From the NCBI RefSeq assembly GCF_001510665.1, contig NZ_LMTI01000001.1, positions 35,368 to 99,367 on the forward strand: 64,000 nucleotides of DNA. The letters are read 5' to 3'. Both the position numbers and the translations under genes were made by a program. Source of the stretch: Bacillus sp. FJAT-27445 (GTDB lineage Bacteria > Bacillota > Bacilli > Bacillales > Cytobacillaceae). Position 1 is the stretch's first letter; each line of letters starts with the position of its first letter. Positions 32,486 to 41,855 of this stretch are shown piece by piece. Under the pieces are notes generated by a model. It saw only the letters and a program-made list of their open reading frames with translations, did not search any database and was not told the DNA's origin.

Positions 32486-33703
32486 TTACAGGCCCCGTGA
32501 TTGCCTGCTAAATAAAATGGCTATGTAAATGGCCAGTGCGGTTAGGGTAATTAGCGGGCCGGCATCCATTAGCAGTGAATAGGAATTGGCCAGCAGCAAA
32601 GTCTCCCCTTGAAAGAACACTGGAACCGCATCTAGCGGGGCGGTTGATTCAGAAAACCTGGAATAGAAAGGTTCCCACAATAATAATGAGAATGCTCCGG
32701 CAAAACACCCATGCATAATCCTGGCAAAGAAAAAGGGCTTAAACCGGATATCCGTTTGTGCAAGGATGCTCGCAACCTGAGCTTGAACACTGAAGCCGCT
32801 GAATGCGAGAATAAAGCTCGTAATGATTGCCTGTTGTCTAAGCGTTGCTTCCTGTACCTGGCTGGTTAGCTGGCTCCCTAGTGTAATTTCAAACAGGCCT
32901 GAAATAAAAGGAATGCTTAGCATTTCCGGAAAGGCGATGGATGTGAACAGTAAATCGACCCCTTTTGCTAGAAAGGCGGTTATGTGCAGGTGAAAAAGAA
33001 GCTTGTTTACAACAGAAAACAATATGATAAAACCGCCAATCATAAGAAGTGTCTGGATAGAAGAAGTAACGGCATCCCCCAGCAGCTTCCCAATGGGCCT
33101 ATTGTCTTTTATCCGTGTCCTGTGCAAAGCGGCAAGGGCTGCTCTGATTTTAAATTTTTTGTGGCGGCCGCTCCTTGTCCTATGTTCATCTTTCCCATAA
33201 AATCTCATAAGCAGGCCTACAGCTATATTTCCAAGGTAATGGGAAATAGCGAGAATTACTCCAAGCTGAGGATTGTGGAAAAAGCCTACCGAAACAGCTC
33301 CGAAAATAAAGAGGGGATTAGAGGAGTTGGTGAACGAAGCCAGCCTTTCCGCTTCAATTCGTGTAAGGCTCCCCTCCTGCCTTAGCCTAGCGGTAAGCTT
33401 CGCCCCGGCGGGGTAACCGGATGCCATGCCCATGGCCCATACGAAGCCTCCGACCCCTGGCACTTTAAAAAGTGGCCTCATTAAGGGTTCCAGCAGGACA
33501 CCAATGAATTTTACCACTCCAAAGCCAATCAGCATTTCCGATATAATGAAAAAAGGAAGCAAGGAAGGAAATACAATTTTCCACCACATATTCAGGCCCC
33601 GAACGGATGCTGAAAACGATTCCTGAGGAAAAGCGATTAAAGAAGCTGCCATAATGGTAACCGAAGCTGCAAGGAGAATTGTTTTTACTTTTGAACGGGA
33701 CAT
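32486..33703 (-). CDS. ylbJ: Sporulation integral membrane protein YlbJ
   Basis: A 405-residue membrane protein with about eight to nine helices and the nucleoside-recognition (Gate) domain, as in SpoIIIAE/SpoVM-related YlbJ. Typical segments are LPFFIISEMLIGFGVVKFIG, MASGYPAGAKLTARLRQEG and ERLASFTNSSNPLFIFGAV. YlbJ in B. subtilis is under sigma-E and is required for normal spore cortex and heat resistance. AGGAGGCC precedes the ATG on the minus strand. Confidence 0.92.
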   Translation of the reverse strand: MSRSKVKTILLAASVTIMAASLIAFPQESFSASVRGLNMWWKIVFPSLLPFFIISEMLIGFGVVKFIGVLLEPLMRPLFKVPGVGGFVWAMGMASGYPAGAKLTARLRQEGSLTRIEAERLASFTNSSNPLFIFGAVSVGFFHNPQLGVILAISHYLGNIAVGLLMRFYGKDEHRTRSGRHKKFKIRAALAALHRTRIKDNRPIGKLLGDAVTSSIQTLLMIGGFIILFSVVNKLLFHLHITAFLAKGVDLLFTSIAFPEMLSIPFISGLFEITLGSQLTSQVQEATLRQQAIITSFILAFSGFSVQAQVASILAQTDIRFKPFFFARIMHGCFAGAFSLLLWEPFYSRFSESTAPLDAVPVFFQGETLLLANSYSLLMDAGPLITLTALAIYIAILFSRQSRGL

Positions 33704-33977
33704 GACTGGCCTCCTTCAAAAAACGAAGTCGATGGTATAGTTGCAAAAAGGAGAAATAGAATACAAAAAATTCATTCTCATAAAATCAATCAGCGGGTTT
33801 CGGACAGAAAAAGCCAATAGCATAAGCCTTGTCCCTGTAACACAATATACTCATAGAATGGTGATTTAGACCATAAGATTGTAGGAGATTTTCACATGGC
33901 TGAAATGTCAAAAAGAAGTGTGGAAAAAGGATTTTTCGAGAATAGAAAGGAAGTTTTAGCCGGGGAGGCAGGTCGCT

Positions 33978-34760
33978 ATGGCTCCAAAAGTAGGATTGGC
34001 GTTAGGCTCGGGGGGAGCCCGAGGATTTGCGCATTTGGGGGTTTTGAAGGTTTTGCGTGATGAGGGCATTCCGATAGACATGATAGCTGGGAGCAGCATG
34101 GGCGCGCTTGTTGCTTGCCTTTATGGAACTGGAATTGATTTGGAACGTTTCTATAAATTATCCATTTCCTTCAAACGGAAATATTTCCTTGATTTTGCGG
34201 TCCCGAAAATGGGGTTCATCGCCGGGAAGAGGGTAAAAGAGTTTATCAGGCTCTTTACGCATAATAAAATGATTGAGGAACTGGACCTGCCCGTTGCAAT
34301 TGTCGCTACCGATTTAATGAGTGGAGAAAAAGTGGTTTTTAAAAAGGGTCCCGCTGCGGAGGCGGTCAGGGCAAGCATATCCATACCGGGCATTTTAATT
34401 CCAGAAAAAATTGACGGGCGGCTGCTTGTTGATGGAGGGGTCGCGGACAGAATACCAGTATCCGTTGTAAAGGAAATGGGTGCGGATATTATCATTGCCG
34501 TTGATGTTTCAGGCTTTCAGAGAAATGCCGAAATTAACTCCATTTATGATGTAATTATGCAAAGTATCGATATTATGCAGGCCGAACTTCTTAAAAACCG
34601 TGAAATAGAGTCGGATGTCATGATTCGGCCCAAGGTTGGCAGATTCAGTTCTCGAGCCTTTACCAATATAGATGAGATTATTAAAATAGGGGAGGAAGAG
34701 GCTCTAAAACAAATAGGCCCAATCAAGGATGCCATTAGGCGCTGGAAGGAGCAGCAATAG
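33978..34760 (+). CDS. ylbK: Patatin-like phospholipase family protein YlbK
   Basis: The 260-residue protein has the patatin core: the oxyanion hole GSGGARGFAH near residue 11, the nucleophile in GSSMG (GxSxG, Ser41), and the catalytic Asp in DGGVADRIP (DGG). This is the RssA/YlbK group of serine acyl hydrolases; the natural lipid substrate is unknown. ATG 33978 follows GGGGAGG. The stop codon is one base from the start of ylbL, so the two genes are coupled. Confidence 0.9.
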   Translation: MAPKVGLALGSGGARGFAHLGVLKVLRDEGIPIDMIAGSSMGALVACLYGTGIDLERFYKLSISFKRKYFLDFAVPKMGFIAGKRVKEFIRLFTHNKMIEELDLPVAIVATDLMSGEKVVFKKGPAAEAVRASISIPGILIPEKIDGRLLVDGGVADRIPVSVVKEMGADIIIAVDVSGFQRNAEINSIYDVIMQSIDIMQAELLKNREIESDVMIRPKVGRFSSRAFTNIDEIIKIGEEEALKQIGPIKDAIRRWKEQQ

Positions 34761-34761
34761 A

Positions 34762-35799
34762 ATGCACAATAAACATCTTAAAATCCCTTATGTACTCACG
34801 GCAATCTTGATAGTGGCAAGCATGTTTTATACATTGCCCTATTATGTATCAAAACCCGGGCTTGCAAAGGAGCTAGAGCCAATCATTACCGTGGAGGGGG
34901 GCCATCCCGAAGAAGGCAGCTTCATGCTTACAACCGTTCGCATGGGAAAGGCAAATATCTATACTTATCTGCTGGCCAAATTCAGCAAATACCAGGAAAT
35001 TTACCCGATTGGGGACATTCTTCGCAAGGGTGAAAGCGAAAAGGATTACAACACAAAGCAGCTCCATTTGATGGATAGTTCCAAAACCTATGCCATAGAG
35101 GCTGCCTATAAAAAAGCCGGAATTCCAGTGGAATACAGATATAAAGGCGTCTATATAATGAGCATTGTACCAGGCATGCCTGCCGAGGGAAAGCTTGAGA
35201 CGGGAGACCGGCTTATGAGCGTGGATGGAAAAACCCTGAAGTCGAGGGACGGGCTTTTCGAGCACCTTGCTTCAAAAAAAGCGGGGGATAGTGTAGAACT
35301 TGTGTATACCCGGGATGGAAAGAAGCATAAAGAGAACCTTAAGCTCAAACCTTTTGAAGATCTCCCTGAAAAAGCCGGGATTGGGATCGAGCCTGTTGAT
35401 GACAGGGAAATCATAGTCTCCCCAAAAGTAAAGGTGAAAACCGATGAAATAGGGGGGCCATCTGCTGGGCTGATGTTCGCCTTGGAAATATACAATCAGC
35501 TTACAAAAGAGGATTTGACGAAAGGATATCAAATTGCCGGGACAGGTACGTTAGCCGATGGAGTTGTGGGACCGATCGGCGGAATTGAACAGAAAATTGT
35601 TGCCGCCGACAAGGCTGGAGCAGAGTATTTTTTTGCCCCTAATGAAAAAGGAGCAAAGGATTCGAACTATCGCGCGGCGGTCAAAACAGCAAAGGACATC
35701 AAGACGGACATGGTGATCGTGCCTGTAGACACGTTCGATGAGGCCGTTGCCTACCTAGAAAAGCTTAAACCGAAAAAAAGGAAAAGGATGAGGCGTTAG
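34762..35799 (+). CDS. ylbL: PDZ-Lon-type membrane protease YlbL
   Basis: The 345-residue protein has an N-terminal membrane helix, a PDZ domain (SIVPGMPAEGKLETGDRLMS, about residues 130-205) and a C-terminal Lon-like protease domain with the catalytic Ser in GGPSAGLMFALE and Lys in GGIEQKIVAADKAG. B. subtilis YlbL takes part in control of cell division after DNA damage by removing the inhibitor YneA, together with CtpA. ATG 34762 is behind AAGGAG; the upstream in-frame start lies inside ylbK. Its stop overlaps the ylbM stop on the other strand. Confidence 0.92.
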   Translation: MHNKHLKIPYVLTAILIVASMFYTLPYYVSKPGLAKELEPIITVEGGHPEEGSFMLTTVRMGKANIYTYLLAKFSKYQEIYPIGDILRKGESEKDYNTKQLHLMDSSKTYAIEAAYKKAGIPVEYRYKGVYIMSIVPGMPAEGKLETGDRLMSVDGKTLKSRDGLFEHLASKKAGDSVELVYTRDGKKHKENLKLKPFEDLPEKAGIGIEPVDDREIIVSPKVKVKTDEIGGPSAGLMFALEIYNQLTKEDLTKGYQIAGTGTLADGVVGPIGGIEQKIVAADKAGAEYFFAPNEKGAKDSNYRAAVKTAKDIKTDMVIVPVDTFDEAVAYLEKLKPKKRKRMRR

Positions 35800-35816
35800 C
35801 GCTCCATCCTTTTTTC
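35783..35816. terminator. Shared terminator over the overlapping ends of ylbL and ylbM
   Basis: AAAAGGATG pairs with CATCCTTTT around a loop containing the stop codons of both genes. The T and A runs on the two sides allow termination in either direction. Confidence 0.8.
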
Positions 35817-37031
35817 AATAAGTATTGGCGGTTGGCTGTATTCCATTTTTAATAGAGTTTGTCCTTTGCTCCCCGGGAGGCCCAAGGAATAGGCGGCAGA
35901 TGCCCGGATATCCAGCCCAATTTCCGATTCAGAAAAGGATGAGAGTTTTGATACGATAGGAAGGGGAAAGGTCCCTTTCCTTTTGTTTAAATACTCCCTG
36001 CCCCGAGTCGTCATGCCGAGCAGCCGCAGATAACCGGCACGCTGGATTCCTGACGACATTTCTGTTTTTTTGGCATTAACCAATATATGTGTGCATAGCC
36101 GCTGAATCCTTGTCCATGTATACCGTTTCGTTTTTACGCGTTCCATGAATTCTTGGAAGTTTTCCGACTTAAAAGCGGCTTCAATCAGCCTGTTTTCGAG
36201 GCCTTCCTCTGCTTCATAAACAGAGCGGAGTTCATCGAGAGTGCTTTGGAGTAAACGGTATTTAAGAAGCTGCCAATAGGTTTCCCACTGATGAAGTTTC
36301 CCGAAATCTTCGATATATTCATTTAGGACTTTAACGGACGGGATAGGCATATATTGCTCGATTGCTGCTGTTCCGCCGTCTCCTCCGTTTGAAAACAGGG
36401 CCTTTCTTAGACTGGTCGCGCTGGCGATAGTAGCTGAAGAAAAATCTTCATCATGATAATTTGCATTTTTCCTTCTTACAGTAAGGGGTTTCATTGCACT
36501 GTTTTGTTCAACAATGGATTTCACATAATGGTAGCCAAGAATATTGTTGGGCTCAGACAACGAGATGATGTCCGGAGGAGGATTCAATCCGAGCAATGCC
36601 AGCGAAGCGGCCTTTGGGTAGCTTACCCCGGTGTTTATATAGTTTTTAATTAAAAGGTCATAGGCTGCCTTTTCTTTTTCTAGAAATTGAACGGTTTTTC
36701 CGAATGCGGGAGCTTCACCTGATTCGCTGCCAAAACAAAGGAATGAGCAGCCGGCCGCATCGAGAATTGACACAGCGCCTGAAGCAAAAGCCTCCGCCTT
36801 CTGGGTGCTGAATTTGTAGGGCAATTCAAAAACAATATCCACGCCATTCAATAATGCCATTTTCGTCCTGGCCCATTTGGATACCAGAGCAGGTTCGCCC
36901 CTCTGCAGGAAGTTTCCGCTCATGGCGGCAATGACGATGTCAGCACCTGATACTTCCTTGGCAGATTCGAGATGATAGAGATGCCCATTATGAAATGGAT
37001 TGTACTCCACTACTACTCCAACCGCTTTCAA
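35796..37031 (-). CDS. tmcAL: tRNA(Met) cytidine acetate ligase TmcAL (YlbM)
   Basis: TmcAL makes N4-acetylcytidine at the wobble position of elongator tRNA-Met using acetate and ATP. The nucleotidyltransferase motif VVEYNPFHNGHLYHL (HxGH) is at the N-terminus, followed by MSGNFLQRGEPALVSKWART and the C-terminal TRLLRL-like segment RAGYLRLLGMTTRGREYLN. The frame is open to 37049, but TTG 37031 behind GGGGGTTATTA gives the family start KAVGVVVEYNP and 411 residues. It overlaps ylbL by four bases at the 3' end. Confidence 0.92.
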   Translation of the reverse strand: MKAVGVVVEYNPFHNGHLYHLESAKEVSGADIVIAAMSGNFLQRGEPALVSKWARTKMALLNGVDIVFELPYKFSTQKAEAFASGAVSILDAAGCSFLCFGSESGEAPAFGKTVQFLEKEKAAYDLLIKNYINTGVSYPKAASLALLGLNPPPDIISLSEPNNILGYHYVKSIVEQNSAMKPLTVRRKNANYHDEDFSSATIASATSLRKALFSNGGDGGTAAIEQYMPIPSVKVLNEYIEDFGKLHQWETYWQLLKYRLLQSTLDELRSVYEAEEGLENRLIEAAFKSENFQEFMERVKTKRYTWTRIQRLCTHILVNAKKTEMSSGIQRAGYLRLLGMTTRGREYLNKRKGTFPLPIVSKLSSFSESEIGLDIRASAAYSLGLPGSKGQTLLKMEYSQPPILIEKRMER

Positions 37032-37207
37032 ATAATAACCCCCCGTCACAAATGTATATGTTTATAATAAATCAGCCAGGCTCCGCAGTAAAATGCGAGT
37101 TTAGGCGAAAAGGTTTGTGCGTGTTATTTAAGGTTAAACTAAAAATAGTAACAGTTTCCTTAGAAAAAGCAGCTTGTACAAGCCTATGCAGGTGTAAAGA
37201 AAAAATA

Positions 37208-37236
37208 TTGACAAATGGTTTTATGGGAGCTATAAT
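37208..37236 (+). promoter_or_regulatory. Consensus sigma-A promoter of ylbN-rpmF
   Basis: -35 TTGACA (37208-37213), exactly 17 bases, -10 TATAAT (37231-37236): both hexamers are perfect. The predicted start near 37243 leaves a leader of about 20 bases before ylbN. It is the strongest promoter visible in the window, fitting a ribosomal protein operon. Confidence 0.9.
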
Positions 37237-37263
37237 TACCTTTGTTGCCTTGGGGTGATGAAA

Positions 37264-37794
37264 ATGAAATGGACAATAAACCAGCTGCAAAGAAGCCGGA
37301 ATAAGGAATTGTCAATTGATGAAATGGTCCGCGTTGATGATATCAAAGAAATTGAATCATCGATTAGAGGCGTTTCCCCGATCCATGTAACGGGACGGGC
37401 TGATATCGGGTCTGCGAAGGCAGTGTTCCATATCAGAATAAAAGGCCATTTGGTCCTGCCTTGTTCACGGACATTAGTTGATGTGAATTATCCAGTTGAT
37501 GTCGAAACGACTGAGACATTCCTCTTCAATCTTTCTGGATTTGAAACCGAAACCGAAGAGGAAGCCCATCAGGTTAAGGGGGATATCATAGACTTAATGT
37601 CTGTTATCAAGGAAATTCTGTTGCTTGAAGTTCCAATCCAGGTGTTTTGCGATGATGCCAACATCGAAGGGGCTGCTCCGCAATCCGGGAAGGATTGGGA
37701 AGTTGTCCAGGAGGAAGACAAAAGCAATAGGATTGATCCGAGGCTTGCAGGACTCGCCAAGTTTTTTGACGACAACAAATCTTCCGATTCATAA
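37264..37794 (+). CDS. ylbN: DUF177 (YceD family) protein YlbN
   Basis: This 176-residue protein precedes rpmF, as YceD does in most bacteria. It contains HVTGRADIGSAKAVFHIRIK, LPCSRTLVDVNYPVDVETTE with the conserved cysteine and the C-terminal GAAPQSGKDWEV and DPRLAGLAKFF. YceD proteins are linked to 23S rRNA accumulation in plants and bacteria. The start is taken at ATG 37264 (KWTINQL, as in B. subtilis) rather than GTG 37255. Confidence 0.9.
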   Translation: MKWTINQLQRSRNKELSIDEMVRVDDIKEIESSIRGVSPIHVTGRADIGSAKAVFHIRIKGHLVLPCSRTLVDVNYPVDVETTETFLFNLSGFETETEEEAHQVKGDIIDLMSVIKEILLLEVPIQVFCDDANIEGAAPQSGKDWEVVQEEDKSNRIDPRLAGLAKFFDDNKSSDS

Positions 37795-37875
37795 TCGGCA
37801 CAAAAGAAGCAAAATGAAGAACCAGCATATCTGGCCTTCATAACTTTCTTAATACTCTTTAAGGAGGTGGGAAGA

Positions 37876-38049
37876 ATGGCTGTACCTTTTAGAAGGACTT
37901 CTAAAACTGCGAAAAGAAAGCGTCGCACTCATTTTAAACTAAATGTTCCTGGTATGGTGGCATGCCCGAATTGCGGAGAAATGAAGCTTGCTCACCGCAT
38001 TTGCAAAGCTTGCGGAACATACAAAGGGAAAGAAGTTGTGAACGACTAA
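37876..38049 (+). CDS. rpmF: 50S ribosomal protein bL32
   Basis: The 57-residue basic protein begins [20 protein letters not shown] and has a zinc ribbon of two CxxC pairs (CPNCGE and CKACGTYKG), the zinc-binding form of bL32. ATG 37876 follows AAGGAGGTGGG, an excellent ribosome binding site. It is cotranscribed with ylbN and ended by a strong terminator. Confidence 0.97.
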   Translation: MAVPFRRTSKTAKRKRRTHFKLNVPGMVACPNCGEMKLAHRICKACGTYKGKEVVND

Positions 38050-38063
38050 TTTTCCGTTCGAAC

Positions 38064-38097
38064 AAGCACAAGGGATTCATCCCTTGTGCTTTTTTCG
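38064..38097 (+). terminator. Terminator of ylbN-rpmF
   Basis: AAGCACAAGGGAT and ATCCCTTGTGCTT form a 13-bp stem with a two-base centre, followed by TTTT. Confidence 0.93.
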
Positions 38098-38144
38098 TAT
38101 TCAAGGCATTGTAAAACATAAAGTGTCCCAGGGAGGCAAATTAG

Positions 38145-38900
38145 ATGGCATACTCGATAAAAAAATTGGATGGCGGTATTCTCCTGTTCACGATTGAAAG
38201 GGAAGAAAAGCGGAACGCCATCAACTATAAGGTCATGGATGGCCTTTCCTTGCTTATTCAAGAAGCACGGAAGGAAGACATTAAGGCGATTGCCTTAACA
38301 GGGGCTGGAAAGCTTGCCTTTTGTTCCGGAGGAGATTTGTCGGTATTTCATTCGCTTAATACGAAACAGGAAGCCTTTGCGATGCTCTCCAAAATGGCCG
38401 AAATCCTTTATGGCCTTTCAGTTATACCAAAGCCAACCGTTGCGATTCTTAACGGAACCGCCGTCGGGGGAGGGTGCGAACTTGCCTCAGCCTGTGATTT
38501 TCGGATAGCGAAAAAAGGAATTAAAGCGGGTTTTATCCAAGCGAAACAAGGGATCATTACCGGCTGGGGAGGCAGCTCCATTCTTGCGGAGAAAATTCCC
38601 GGGCCAGCAGCTTTAAGGATGTTATTGGAAGCGGAACCCAGCCTCGTTGAGGAACTGTCTGAAACTGGGTTTATCGACAGTGTTTTTGATGGTGAACCTG
38701 TAGAAGCAGGAATTAAATTTCTGGCCCCTATGCTTAGGCATGAGGCTGCGGTTCTAGAAGCCTATAAACGTGTACTCATATCCAAATGGGAGGCAGTCCG
38801 GCTGCGTGAGAGGATTGAAAAAGAAGTCGATATGTGTGCCACACTTTGGGAAAGCGAAGCGCATCACCGCCAGGTTGCCGCATTCCTAAAAAAAGGCTGA
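38145..38900 (+). CDS. Enoyl-CoA hydratase/isomerase family protein
   Basis: This 251-residue crotonase-fold protein has the oxyanion-hole segments AFCSGGDLSVFHS (near residue 60) and LNGTAVGGGCELASACDFRI (near residue 105). The catalytic Glu positions of true enoyl-CoA hydratases are not clearly present: the segment after the second loop reads GFIQAKQGIITGWGG. It may be a hydrolase or isomerase of the superfamily. B. subtilis has no gene here; I recall similar genes between rpmF and rsfA in other Bacillus genomes. Confidence 0.78.
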   Translation: MAYSIKKLDGGILLFTIEREEKRNAINYKVMDGLSLLIQEARKEDIKAIALTGAGKLAFCSGGDLSVFHSLNTKQEAFAMLSKMAEILYGLSVIPKPTVAILNGTAVGGGCELASACDFRIAKKGIKAGFIQAKQGIITGWGGSSILAEKIPGPAALRMLLEAEPSLVEELSETGFIDSVFDGEPVEAGIKFLAPMLRHEAAVLEAYKRVLISKWEAVRLRERIEKEVDMCATLWESEAHHRQVAAFLKKG

Positions 38901-38988
38901 AACAACAAGCAATTCTATCCCGCAGGTACTATTCTATCTTTTCTACTACATGCATATGTATGAGTAAAACGATAGGAGGGATGCAAGG

Positions 38989-39594
38989 ATGTCTTCGACA
39001 CGCCAGGATGCATGGACCGCGGATGAGGATTTGCTGCTAGCAGAGGTGATTCTTAGGAATATTAGGGAAGGCGGCACCCAACTGCAGGCATTTGAAGAGG
39101 TGGGAAGGCAGCTTTCCCGCACTCCAGCAGCCTGTGGATTCAGATGGAATTCCCATGTCCGGAAACAATACAGGGCTGGGATTGAACACGCAAAGAAACT
39201 GCGTAAGGAAGGCAAAAAGCAGAGTGTTCAAGAGGTAAAAAATGATCCTCCAGTACCCATGGCTAAAGAGGAAGAAAACCGTGGATCCGGGGGTGGATCA
39301 CCCTATGATTTTAAAGCAATCCTTTCCTATTTGGGACAGCTCTATGAGGCGGCAGGAAATTCGGTTTCAAATGCGGATGGATATAAACAAGGCCTCGCTA
39401 GGATTGAAGAGCTGGAACATGAAAATGAGAGGCTGCTTAAAGAACTAATCCAGGTGAGAGACGATTACCAATCCCTATTGGAAATTCTCGATAAGGCCAG
39501 GGCAATGGTAACAGGCAAGGAAATGTCTTTGCAGGTTCAGCAAAAAGCGAAGTTCCAGGTCGATAAGTTCGGAAACCTGGAACGAATTGAGTAA
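38989..39594 (+). CDS. rsfA: RsfA family prespore transcription regulator (YlbO)
   Basis: RsfA fine-tunes sigma-F-dependent genes in the forespore. The 201-residue protein has an N-terminal Myb/SANT-like DNA-binding domain ([51 protein letters not shown]) and a C-terminal coiled coil (about residues 140-180, [20 protein letters not shown]). GGAGGG lies 8 bases before the ATG. I looked for a sigma-F promoter upstream and found no convincing one. A terminator follows. Confidence 0.9.
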   Translation: MSSTRQDAWTADEDLLLAEVILRNIREGGTQLQAFEEVGRQLSRTPAACGFRWNSHVRKQYRAGIEHAKKLRKEGKKQSVQEVKNDPPVPMAKEEENRGSGGGSPYDFKAILSYLGQLYEAAGNSVSNADGYKQGLARIEELEHENERLLKELIQVRDDYQSLLEILDKARAMVTGKEMSLQVQQKAKFQVDKFGNLERIE

Positions 39595-39610
39595 AACGAA
39601 TAAGAAAAAG

Positions 39611-39638
39611 GGCTGCATGGACATCATGCAGCCTTTCT
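39611..39638. terminator. Shared terminator of rsfA and ylbP
   Basis: GGCTGCATG and CATGCAGCC form a 9-bp stem with loop GACAT, followed by TTTCT; A-rich bases precede it for the minus strand. Confidence 0.82.
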
Positions 39639-39669
39639 CAATCTTTAGCGGAGCAACTCATAGAGGGGA

Positions 39670-40143
39670 TTAATGGTGCTGTGCGGTTACACCTTCCGGA
39701 TACCAGACAAGCGGGTTTTCCCCACGGTCCCTTTCGACCTCGTAAACAACATCGGTGAAGCCGTGCTTTTCCCAAAAGCCTTTAGAATCGACACGAGGGT
39801 TTGTTTTAATTGGATAACCGTACTCTTTGGCAAACTTGACGAGTGCTGTTCCGTATCCTTTGCCTTGATAGTCTGGAAGGACCTCAAGTTTCCACAGTTC
39901 AAGGTACGTCTGAGCAGGCTCGAAGTAGCGGTCGAATTTTGAATCGACCTTATAAAGGCTCATCCGCGCTACCAGTTTATCACCGAAATAGATGCCATAA
40001 AAGGGCGATTGGCTATCATTTTCGATAATATTGGCTTCCAGGTCCTCAAGCATGGACAACTCCTGGATTCCATACTCTTTGAACCTTTTAAATTCCTCCA
40101 GCGTTTTGTAATTGACCTTAAGCTTTTCAACTTTTCCCGGCAC
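39670..40143 (-). CDS. ylbP: GNAT family N-acetyltransferase YlbP
   Basis: This 157-residue protein has the GNAT acetyl-CoA binding motif LEVLPDYQGKGYGTALVKFA (QxxGxG) near residue 90 and the family-specific start EKLKVNYKTLEEFKRFKEYG. YlbP of B. subtilis is an N-acetyltransferase of unknown substrate. It is on the minus strand, convergent with rsfA, with GGGGGTATC before the ATG. Confidence 0.88.
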   Translation of the reverse strand: MPGKVEKLKVNYKTLEEFKRFKEYGIQELSMLEDLEANIIENDSQSPFYGIYFGDKLVARMSLYKVDSKFDRYFEPAQTYLELWKLEVLPDYQGKGYGTALVKFAKEYGYPIKTNPRVDSKGFWEKHGFTDVVYEVERDRGENPLVWYPEGVTAQHH

Positions 40144-40461
40144 GTTGATACCCCCTAAAAAATACCCTCTTTATTTCAATTCCGTAGGAAAGAAACAGGG
40201 AAGATGTGTATTATTTTTATTTTGACACTCTTATTATATATCAAAAATACAAAAAATTCTGCACCTAAGATTAATATCGCAATTTCAAAATTTGCAGGAT
40301 ATTCAGAGTATATGGTAGAAACATAGTATAGGGAATTATTAATCCTTGAAAAAGTCTGAATCCGCTTTCATGCATGTGGGCCTTTCAGGTTCATGGGAAA
40401 AGTGTTGCATAAAAAATATTCCAGAGCATTCATCGGGAAAAGTGGAAGAAAGGGGTATAGT
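40144..40461. other. Intergenic region between ylbP and the carboxylase cassette
   Basis: This AT-rich stretch of about 320 bases separates divergent genes. A TTGACA occurs at 40222-40227 but has no -10 at a proper distance. I see no gene, repeat or stable hairpin in it. Confidence 0.5.
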
Positions 40462-41790
40462 GTGCGGAGGATTTTAATTGCGAACAGGGGCGAGATTGCC
40501 CTAAGGATTATAAAAACGTGCGAGAGGATGGGAATTGAAACAATTGCCGTCTATTCTGATGCCGACGAGGGCCTTCCTTATGTTAAGGCGGCCACAGAAT
40601 CTGTACGGATTGGGGAACCGCCCGTCGTAAAATCGTATCTTCAGGCTGACGTGATTATCGATTTGGCGAAACGGATGGGGGCGGATGGAATTCACCCTGG
40701 ATATGGTTTTTTATCCGAAAACGCGGAATTTGCCCAACTGGCGGAGCAGGAAGGGATTACATTTATTGGTCCAGATCCAGAAACAATCCGGCTAATGGGA
40801 GATAAGGTTGCTTCGAGGAGCTCAATGGAAAAAGCAGGGGTCCCGGTGGTTCCAGGGAGTACAGAGGGAATCGAAACCCTTGAAGAAGCGCTTGCGGCTG
40901 CCGGTAAAATCGGCTACCCCGTGATGCTGAAGGCGTCCAGCGGCGGTGGCGGAATAGGTATGGTTAAATGCTCCGGGGAGGAAGAGCTTGAAAAATCTTT
41001 TTCATCCATAAAGGCAAGAGCGAAAGCCTATTTCGGCTCTGATGGGGTATTTTTGGAAAAATTCATTAAAAATGCGAGGCATATCGAAGTTCAGGTTTTT
41101 GGAGACCGCCACGGAAATATTGTCCATCTATTTGAAAGGGACTGCTCCGTCCAAAGGCGGAATCAAAAGGTGGTTGAGGAAAGCCCGTCTCCATTCCTCT
41201 CTGAAGGGACAAGGCAAAACCTTTTTGAAACCGCTATCATAGCGGCGAAAGCAGTCAAGTACAAGAATGCCGGGACAATTGAATTTATTTTTGATGAAGA
41301 AGAGAATTTTTACTTCCTGGAAATGAACACCCGGCTTCAGGTTGAACACCCCGTCACAGAGGAAATAACAGGAATCGATTTGGTTGAATGGCAGATTAGG
41401 GTTGCACGCGGCGAAGCGCTTCCGGTTAATCAAAACGGGATTACCTCATCTGGCCACGCAATTGAGTTTCGCCTATATGCGGAAGATCCAGTGAAGTTTC
41501 TCCCATCCCCCGGAAAGATAGAAGAATTTTCATTCAGTGAAGGAGATGGGATCAGGATTGACTCCGGGTATGGCAAGGGAGATACCGTAACTCCTTTTTA
41601 TGACCCAATGATAGCCAAATGCATTTTCTTCGGGGACAGCAGGGAGGAAGCTCTATCCAGGGCCAGAAGTTTTTTTGGAAAACTGGAAATTAGCGGCATC
41701 AAAACAAATGCGCTCCTATTCAAGGAAATAGTGGATAATCCCCAGTTTGTGAAAGGGAATTATACGACTGCGTTTTTGAGCAAACGTTAG
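40462..41790 (+). CDS. Biotin carboxylase subunit of an acyl-CoA carboxylase
   Basis: The protein has the ATP-grasp biotin carboxylase domain: RRILIANRGEIALRIIKTCE, the glycine-rich ATP loop KASSGGGGIGM near residue 160, ERDCSVQRRNQKVVEE, and EMNTRLQVEHPVTEEITG with catalytic residues. It has no biotin carrier domain of its own. GTG 40462 with GAAAGGGG upstream gives 442 residues, the usual length (B. subtilis YngHA is about 444); the frame opens at ATG 40393 but adds a tail not seen in the family. First gene of a three-gene cassette. Confidence 0.85.
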   Translation: MRRILIANRGEIALRIIKTCERMGIETIAVYSDADEGLPYVKAATESVRIGEPPVVKSYLQADVIIDLAKRMGADGIHPGYGFLSENAEFAQLAEQEGITFIGPDPETIRLMGDKVASRSSMEKAGVPVVPGSTEGIETLEEALAAAGKIGYPVMLKASSGGGGIGMVKCSGEEELEKSFSSIKARAKAYFGSDGVFLEKFIKNARHIEVQVFGDRHGNIVHLFERDCSVQRRNQKVVEESPSPFLSEGTRQNLFETAIIAAKAVKYKNAGTIEFIFDEEENFYFLEMNTRLQVEHPVTEEITGIDLVEWQIRVARGEALPVNQNGITSSGHAIEFRLYAEDPVKFLPSPGKIEEFSFSEGDGIRIDSGYGKGDTVTPFYDPMIAKCIFFGDSREEALSRARSFFGKLEISGIKTNALLFKEIVDNPQFVKGNYTTAFLSKR

Positions 41791-41855
41791 CGATTGAACG
41801 AATATCTCAGTAACAAAACAAATAACTAGGTTATTAAGAGATGGAGGAAGCAGGA

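Noticed and set aside
38930-38988. Possible sigma-F promoter of rsfA (GCATA near 38951)
   Set aside because: No matching -10 (GGnnAnAnTn type) at the required spacing; reported only as not found.
40222-40240. TTGACA followed by TATATA upstream of the carboxylase cassette
   Set aside because: The spacing is about 7 bases, far too short for a sigma-A promoter.
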